Below, one piece after another: positions 57,801-64,000 of a stretch of DNA of 64,000 nucleotides. The notes below the pieces were generated by a model. The model had not been told where the DNA came from. It saw only the letters and a list, made by a program, of their open reading frames with translations, and did no database searches. The first letter of the stretch is position 1. The number at the start of each line of letters is the position of its first letter. The DNA is from Nipponacmea schrenckii (Eukaryota; Mollusca; Gastropoda; Lottiidae), in contig JAUJPP010000012.1 in the NCBI GenBank assembly GCA_030562195.1, forward strand, positions 24,557,476 through 24,621,475. Reading direction: 5' to 3'. Both the position numbers and the translations under genes were made by a program.

Positions 57801-60800
57801 GGAAACTGTCATTGTACCAAACAATCTACTAGATAGTTAGACACAATAGTTTGGTATACTCTAGTCTTATTCTGACCACAGAAACCTTTCATTGTACCAA
57901 ACAATCTACTAGCTAGTTAGATATGATAGTTTGGTATGTTCTAGTCTCATTCTGACCACAGAGAACTGTCATTGTACCAAACAATCTACTAGATAGTTAG
58001 ACACGATAGTTTGGTATGTTCTAGTCTTATTCTGACCACAGAAAACTATCATTGTACCAAACAATCTACTAGATAGTTAGACACGATAGTTTGGTATGTT
58101 CTAGTCTTATTCTGACCACAGAAAACTATCATTGGACTAAACAATCTACTAGATAGTTAGACACGATAGTTTGGTATGCTCTAGTCTTATTGTGACCATA
58201 GACAACTGCCAATAGATAGTCAGACACGATAGTTTGGTATGATTAAGGAAAAGCTGCTTATAGTATCTATGGAACTTGTCTTCTAACGACCAAATAACAT
58301 TTATGTAAACATGAATCAATTCTGTTGTTTAATCAAATGAAATAGGATGCGTGGATCCTGGAATTTATATGAAGGCTGGGCTGGAGCCTGCTTGTTTAGA
58401 AACCTTAGATTCTGTATATTTATAATTGTCTTACAGATGAAATAGGTTGTGTGGATCCTGAAATTTGTATGAAAGTCTGCGAGAATCCGAACGGTTGTTC
58501 CAATATAGTTTATCCCAAGTTAGTGGTGGAAGTTTTACCTTCTGGTATGTAATACACTCACACTAAGACGCGCCTGACTTAGAATCAGGACACAAGAACA
58601 ATTAGGAGACATTTTACAGGCATGACCTCTACTTTTCTTTACCAGAAAATATCATGACCCTTTACATCATTTACTAACTTTACCCTTTACAACTGATTTA
58701 GTTTGGCCTTGTGTAAATTAATGGACTCCAATTAGGTTTGGGTCTGTTATTTCTTTGACGTGAGAGTGACGCGGTAGTTTCGGATGGTAGAAATTTTCAC
58801 GCACCTGCTCTATCTGTTTATTTCCCACCAGGTGTACGAGGATTGATGTTAGCTTGTATGTTATCAGCTCTAATGAGTACTCTGACTTCAGTCTTTAACA
58901 GTTCTAGCAGTATGTTTACTCTAGATCTCTGGACCAGATTCAGACGTAAAGCTTCAGAAAGAGAGCTCATGATTGTTGGACGGTAAGTACTGGTGTTGGT
59001 AAGCGCCACTTTGACTTGGTAAGTGCCCATTTGGCTTCGATAAGTGCCACTTTGAGTTTTGTAGGTGCCATTTTGATTTTACTATGTGCCACTTTGGCTT
59101 TGATATTTGCCATTTTGACTTTGTTTATGATTCGGACCGATATTCTGAAACACTTTTTATGGTACCTTAACTTTGAAAGCCTTGGAAAATTATCATTTCA
59201 ATTTTTGTCCTCATACAGCTTCGACAAATTATATCTTCGTCATATACAAGATTACTCCGGGCGTCAAAGACTAGTTCAAGCCTACACTATCTGATCAGTG
59301 TCCTCTGATCCATAACGTAACTGTGAACTATATCTCCTTCAGGATATTCATCGTTGTTTTGGTTGGAATCAGTATCCTCTGGGTGCCGATATTAACAGCT
59401 AATCAAGGGGGACAACTGTGGAACTACCTTCAAGCCATGCAGGCATATCTTGCCCCACCGTGGGTCGTGGTTTTTATCATGGGATTAGCGTGGAAGAGGA
59501 CTACTGAAAAGGTATGAATGATCCAAGGTTTCTGTAGCGTCTATTGCGGATACTAATGATTGAGTTATGGGCACGTTTCTTATGAGTTTGAGCTTGAAGA
59601 AGACTACAGGCCACTGTAATGTTACGTAAAACTCCATATCATTTGAATCTGTTGTATATTCCAGGGAGCGTTTTGGAGTTTAATGGCGGGGCTAGCTGTA
59701 GGTGGATCTCGTCTCGTGATAGATTTAGCCTATCAAAAACCAGCTTGTGGACAGGACGAGACTCGCCCAGCCATTCTGTACAAAGTTCATTTTCTCCATT
59801 TTGCTATAATTCTTACTGGGGTGGTGTTTATTGTTTGTGTGGTCGTTAGTTTATTTACTCAACCCAGAGACGAAGTCAAGGTGAGATTTCTAGGTTCTTT
59901 TCTCTATTTTGTTTTATCTCAAAAGACACTCACGCTTCCATTGTTGCGTCTTCGCTTTACTTTTTGCGTCATAACTTTCCGTATTGAGCCGTAACTTTCC
60001 TTGTTGCGTCAAAACTTTCCTTGTTGCGTCCTAAATTTCGTTGATACATCTTTGATTTCCTTGTTGCGTCATAACATTTCCTTGTTGCGTCCTAAATTTC
60101 GTTGATACATCTTTGATTTCCTTGTTGCGTCATAACTTTCCTTGTTGCGTCCTAAATTTCGTTGATACATCTTTGTTTTCCTTGTTGCGTCATAACATTT
60201 CCATGTCGCGTCTTTGCTTTCCTTGTTACGTCTTCGCTTTCCTTGTTGTTTCTGAGAATTGTCAATAAATAATATGGCTTCGCGTATGGCATAAGTACCA
60301 GCCGAAAGCTCTCAGATTAGCTTTGTTCCTTGTTTGATGGCTTACACTACTGTACTGTGTAGAAGGACGTCAATTTAACTTTACTTCATTTCTATATCCC
60401 TTTCATACTACAGTTTCTCATTTAACCTTTAATGACTTTCAGCTTCGAAGAGTCACGTGGGCGACCAGACGATCAGAGCCAAGGGAAGTAAGTGATGATG
60501 AAGATGATTTTGATTACGCTGGGGACGTAGAGAGTGAAAGCCAAGTTGAAGAGAAAGAACAGGGTATGTAAAGAAACTTTAAAACTTTGGATAATGGGAC
60601 CTTTCTAGAAATTGGGTGCGAGGGTCGGGTAAGGTACCACAGGAATTGTTGCAATGGACACCCATTTTAGAAATTTGAAACTAGGGAGCCAAATCGGGCA
60701 ATTTTTGAGAGGAGAGCCGCGTAGAAACGAAACAGTTTAAATCGTCTAAGAGTTTGCAAACGTTCGTGTTATTTCAACAGTCTAATAAAATACAGAACAG

Positions 60801-61063
60801 TAGGACGTAAAACTCCATTTCCTACTAATTCACATTGGTCGGATTTCTTTTCAGAGCCCAAACTGACCGTCAAAAAGCGTGTTTATAACATTCTATGCTG
60901 TTACTCGAGTTTTAAAGGAAAGGCTCCGTCGAAAGCAATGGAAGAGGAAGCGACAAAGCTGTATAGAGGTGTTAACGAACCATCGTGGATACGACGTTTT
61001 CTAGATTTTAATGCCTTACTTGTTATGGGATGGACTGTGTTTCTTATTGCCTTGTTTGCCTAA
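54817..61063 (+). CDS. Sodium/solute cotransporter, SGLT-type (SLC5)
   Basis: A plasma-membrane sodium-coupled symporter. Fifteen exons: 54817-54891, 55230-55301, 55431-55535, 55788-55847, 56067-56171, 56347-56452, 56661-56741, 57001-57209, 57425-57560, 58437-58544, 58832-58982, 59343-59511, 59665-59880, 60443-60563 and 60855-61063. All phases agree; 640 residues, the family's usual size, with about 14 membrane segments. SGLT hallmarks include [29 protein letters not shown], the Cys-rich loop with [12 protein letters not shown] and [41 protein letters not shown], and a final hydrophobic helix. An N-glycosylation sequon is at APNVTTC. The sugar-pocket stretch before CTDQ reads AILAW, unlike sugar-transporting relatives, so the substrate is uncertain. 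AATAAA lies at 61194-61199. The start lies in TCAAGATGG with a good context. Confidence 0.94.
54935..55150 (-). repeat. Dispersed repeat family X, copy 2 (inverted)
   Basis: Reverse complement of the 30.96-kb copy (ATGATATTTTCCAGTATAGA, AAATGTCTCCTAATTGTCC, GTGTCCTGATTCTGG). It lies in intron 1 of the SLC5 gene. Confidence 0.8.
57600..58245 (+). repeat. 80-bp minisatellite, about 8 copies, SLC5 intron 9
   Basis: The unit contains TAGTTAGACACGATAGTTTG, TATGTTCTAGTCTCATTCTG and ATTGTACCAAACAATCTACT. A single diverged copy is at 27510-27560 in UHMK1 intron 2. Confidence 0.94.
58337..58395 (+). pseudogene. Decayed duplicate of SLC5 exon 10
   Basis: ATGAAATAGGATGCGTGGAT followed by CCTGGAATTTATATGAAG matches the start of exon 10 (58437: ATGAAATAGGTTGTGTGGAT) over about 50 bp. 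The position equivalent to the AG acceptor reads TCAA, and the conserved Cys pattern is lost (YMKAG for CMKVC). It is a broken exon copy 100 bp upstream of the real one. Confidence 0.8.
58565..58765 (+). repeat. Dispersed repeat family X, copy 3
   Basis: AGAATCAGGACACAAGAACA, TTAGGAGACATTTTACAGG and AAAATATCATGACCCTTTAC; same orientation as the copy at 30.96 kb. SLC5 intron 10. Confidence 0.8.
58990..59125 (+). repeat. About 21-bp degenerate repeat after an exon donor
   Basis: Units resemble TTGGTAAGTGCCACTTTGACT. They begin a few bases after the exon 11 donor (GTAAGT at 58983) and include further GGTAAG words at about 59000 and 59019. Confidence 0.75.
59940..60250 (+). repeat. About 60-bp tandem repeat, SLC5 intron 13
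   Basis: Units of TTTCCTTGTTGCGTCATAAC and TTCCTTGTTGCGTCCTAAAT followed by TTCGTTGATACATCTTTG, about five copies. Flanking units are shorter, built on TTCCTTGTTGCGTC. Confidence 0.9.
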
Positions 61064-61499
61064 TTTCATGAGGGGTCGGGCAGGGGGCAACAAATTTTCT
61101 AGGGGCATCGTGGGCAATTCTCTCACTGTTTTAAATACATGTAGTAAAAAACAATTGAGATTAGGGACGCCACAGGTCTTATAGCTTGACTGTAATAAAC
61201 AACGTTCCCGTATATATAACAGAAGTTTGCCTAAAATTGAGTCCAAAGAAACAGAAATGCTTATAATAAGTTATATATAAATAATTCGCTATAGCCTAGT
61301 GTTTTACAGTGAAATTTAATATACTTATTTGAGTTAGACTGCAGTCCATTGGCCCTATTCATTCAGTTTATCCCCAGTTTATCTCCGCGTACGAATAAAA
61401 AAAAAGAGAGAAAATAAATTCTAAAAATAAAAATTAAATACACGTATGGCTATTTTTAAATGCATTTTTAGATAAATATATATAAAGTTTACTCTAAGT

Positions 61500-61790
61500 T
61501 ATCTGACATTTTGTGTTATCCGACATCTGAGTAATCCCACATTCTCTGTTATCCGACATCTGAGTAATCCCACATTTCCCACATTTCTTTTTTTTGTCTA
61601 TTCCCCGACATCTGAGTAATCCCACATTCGATGTTATCCGACATCTGCGTAATCCCACATTCTATGTCATCCGACATCTGAGTAATCCCACATTCTATGT
61701 CATCCGACATCTGAGTAAACCCACATTCTCTGTTATCAGATATTTGTGTATTTCGACATTCTATGTTATCCGACACCTAAGTAATCTGGT
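61500..61790 (+). repeat. 31-33-bp tandem repeat, about 9 copies
   Basis: The unit is TATCCGACATCTGAGTAATC followed by CCACATTCTATG. ORFs on both strands are repeat shadows. It lies 3' of the SLC5 gene. Confidence 0.92.
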
Positions 61791-61799
61791 TCCGATTGA

Positions 61800-62630
61800 T
61801 TTCCTTCTTTTTCATGCTTATAAAAACTCCGACATTCTCGGTAATACGAGAAAATTTTGCGGTGCAAGTGTATGTCGGAATGCGCGAAGACTGTAGGCAT
61901 ACACAGTAAATATATTTGGTCAGCGAAAGGTTGATAGCAGCGAGATAGCCACCGGTCACGACATGAAGACTGGAGAATTCACCACATTACTTCACAATCT
62001 TCACGCCAGCCTATATCCGTACATCTATTACTACTTCCATACCATCTGGACCAATAGGACATGGGCTGGTTCAATGGAAGTGCTGGTAAATGGACTGATA
62101 TTACTTCTTCTAAAACTTTAAGCCCCTTATACATGCACCTACATTCATACAGTATCTCAGTCACAGTCAGTGTCTAGCCCTTTCTTGGATAGCCCTAGGC
62201 TGGCAACCTCAGTCTTACTGATATGCTGATCCCATACATTTAACTTGGAGTCGTCTGCGCCAGATGTCAAAGTAGTTTGATTCTCCGCAGACGGGTCCGA
62301 CTTGATATATGGTGCGGCCAGTATATCATACACATCGCCACACAATAGTGAATATCACGCATTCATTACTCGTTAATTATGTACAATATTTACAAAAAGT
62401 AGTTTTAGCTAGCTTATTTATATCAAATATTTACTATATTTTTATTCTATTTACACTCACTATATATTTCTCTATTTATATTTATACTTTTACATAGACA
62501 TAATAAATAGTATGATATGCTGGGGGCCCCGCCCGTGTTTTGGATATGCATAACTACCTGCATCCTGAGCGCTGGCGGGTGGCCAACAGATGTAATATGT
62601 CAATTATGTTAATCTACATGCAATAAACTT
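61800..62630. other. Unassigned sequence with two adjoining minus-strand ORFs
   Basis: Minus ORFs at 62345-62157 (62 codons) and 62164-61979 (61 codons) overlap by a few bases in different frames. The first has LTSGADDSKLNVWDQ, which resembles the end of a WD40 blade. No splice sites or flanking blades were seen. It could be a fragment of a processed pseudogene or of a mobile element. GC content is higher here than in the flanks. Confidence 0.3.
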
Positions 62631-62634
62631 TCAT

Positions 62635-62965
62635 ATTTATACTTATATCTTCATTTATATATACAATACATTTATATTTATATTTATATTCATATTTACA
62701 TTTACATGTATATATACATTACATTTACATTCATATTTACATTTATATTTACATTACATTCATATTTACATTTATATTTACATTACATTTAATTACATTT
62801 ATATTTACATTACTTATATTTACATTTATATTTACATTTAATTCATTTATATTTACATTACATTTATATTTATATTTACATTTATATTTACACTTTTATT
62901 TACATTTACATGTATATATACATTACATTTATATTTATATTTACATTTGCTTTTATGGGCGTTTG
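62635..62965. repeat. Low-complexity TTTATATTTACATT array
   Basis: Irregular 6-12-bp units made of TTTACA and TTTATA, grading into unique sequence on both sides. Confidence 0.9.
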
Positions 62966-64000
62966 TGTATCTGTGTTTATATTTATATCTATATCTGTGC
63001 GTGTATTTGTATTATGTTTATATATTTTCTATATTTGTGCTTATATGTAGTTCTCTCGCCTCTTATTGGGCAGTGAGGCTACCATGTCGGAGTTAAAAAA
63101 TAAAAGAAAACAAATGTTGAATTAAAAGTTAATGTTATTGGGGCAGAATATCATTCGATTAAATGCCCTGTTTTAAATAGTATACGTATCGTAAAATCTC
63201 TTTGTTTCGATATTTATCAAAAATGATAATATTTCAAGTTTTATAACAATACATTAAGCGATTATCGCCCACATCAACAAGTATTGAGTTGGCGATTCTA
63301 GATCAGCTGGATCATCTGGGTAGGTTCGGTGTCAGTAGGACGCTCTTCTGTTGCTATTTAAGTGATTATTTGATATGTTACCTTGCTTCTAAACGTCTAT
63401 TTATAAGGCGTACGGACCACGAATTAAATCATTATAGGCATCGTTAAGAGTTTTTTTTCTAAATTGTATGCATTAATGTGTCTGCTCCACCATAATTACA
63501 TTATCCGAATTTTATAAAAGTTTATATTAGTCCTGATAATTAAGATGCACAAAAGGATTGTGTCATACTATTGAATTTTTTTTATATATATTCAAGACCC
63601 AATTCAACTTCAGAAAATGACCTTTGATTTTGCTCCACATTATCGACATGTTACTGGGTTATTATAAAAAACATGTACGTACGTTTGAAGTTGACTTGTG
63701 ACCTATTGTATAATTGTGGATAATCAAATCCTTCACTCTACATTCTGCATTCTAGTTACAATGAACGATTATCCTTAGTTATGTACAGGCCGAATTCAAA
63801 CTTCGGAGGGGCAAGTAAAAAATTTGGAGGGACCAGTAATATTTCCCAAGAGACAATTGGGTATGGTCTTAGTTGAAGTAATAGAATTGTTCGGTAGTCA
63901 TTTTGTTCCAGGGGGGGGATCTGTTTTATAAGAAGACTTGTTTAATTTCACAATTTCTCAAGTTGACAGTTAAAACTTGACTACGCTCTAGTCTATCTAA
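62966..64000. other. Intergenic to window end; dispersed repeat at 63805-63910
   Basis: GGGGCAAGTAAAAAATTTGG, then a TTAGTTGAAGTAATAGAA-type block at 63805-63910, matches the right flank of the 21-bp array at 15.5-15.9 kb. A fragment at 63590-63680 matches the repeat at 20340. No gene was recognised. Confidence 0.5.

Overview
This is AT-rich, intron-dense animal nuclear DNA, most likely from a mollusc. The reasons: conserved metazoan single-copy genes with GT-AG introns, a selenoprotein read through an in-frame UGA, a secreted VWA plus chitin-binding protein of the shell-matrix type, tRNA-derived SINEs, and tandem repeats in almost every intron and gap. The species call is an inference. Exon coordinates were worked out by hand from splice sites, reading phase and protein similarity recalled from family knowledge; no alignment was run.

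Layout. Positions 1-4417 (minus) hold the 5' half of a TRAF-type RING/zinc-finger adaptor; its 3' half lies beyond the left edge, behind a 70-copy 35-bp array. Positions 4.4-12.7 kb have no recognised gene but carry a cluster of NF-kappaB-like sites, minisatellites and a foldback element. Positions 12.7-21.6 kb hold two small paralogous genes for secreted, probably GPI-anchored, low-complexity proteins, separated by large arrays. SELENOF (minus, 23.7-25.85 kb, with a recognisable SECIS) is head-to-head with UHMK1 (plus, 27.0-30.8 kb). UHMK1 converges on PPIL3 (minus, 31.7-33.4 kb), which is head-to-head with ANAPC2 (plus, 33.8-43.3 kb). Then come a 707-residue secreted lysozyme-like/VWA/triple chitin-binding protein (44.8-51.3 kb) and a 640-residue SGLT-type SLC5 cotransporter (54.8-61.1 kb), both on plus. 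Positions 61-64 kb hold repeats only.

The genes do not form one pathway. UHMK1 and PPIL3 both belong to the splicing machinery, ANAPC2 to cell-cycle ubiquitination, SELENOF to ER redox quality control, TRAF to innate signalling, the VWA/chitin-binding protein to extracellular matrix and the SLC5 protein to sodium-coupled uptake.

The most unusual feature is the repeat landscape. Several arrays appear to be tandem amplifications of SINE pieces (a tRNA-like head at 16.3-17.2 kb; 3' tails at 45.8-46.6 and 53.8-54.6 kb). One array fuses a SINE tail with part of an ANAPC2 exon, giving about four pseudo-exons. A 440-bp hAT-like MITE with an exact 8-bp target duplication and a 1.75-kb TA-flanked element both landed in one minisatellite in ANAPC2 intron 3.
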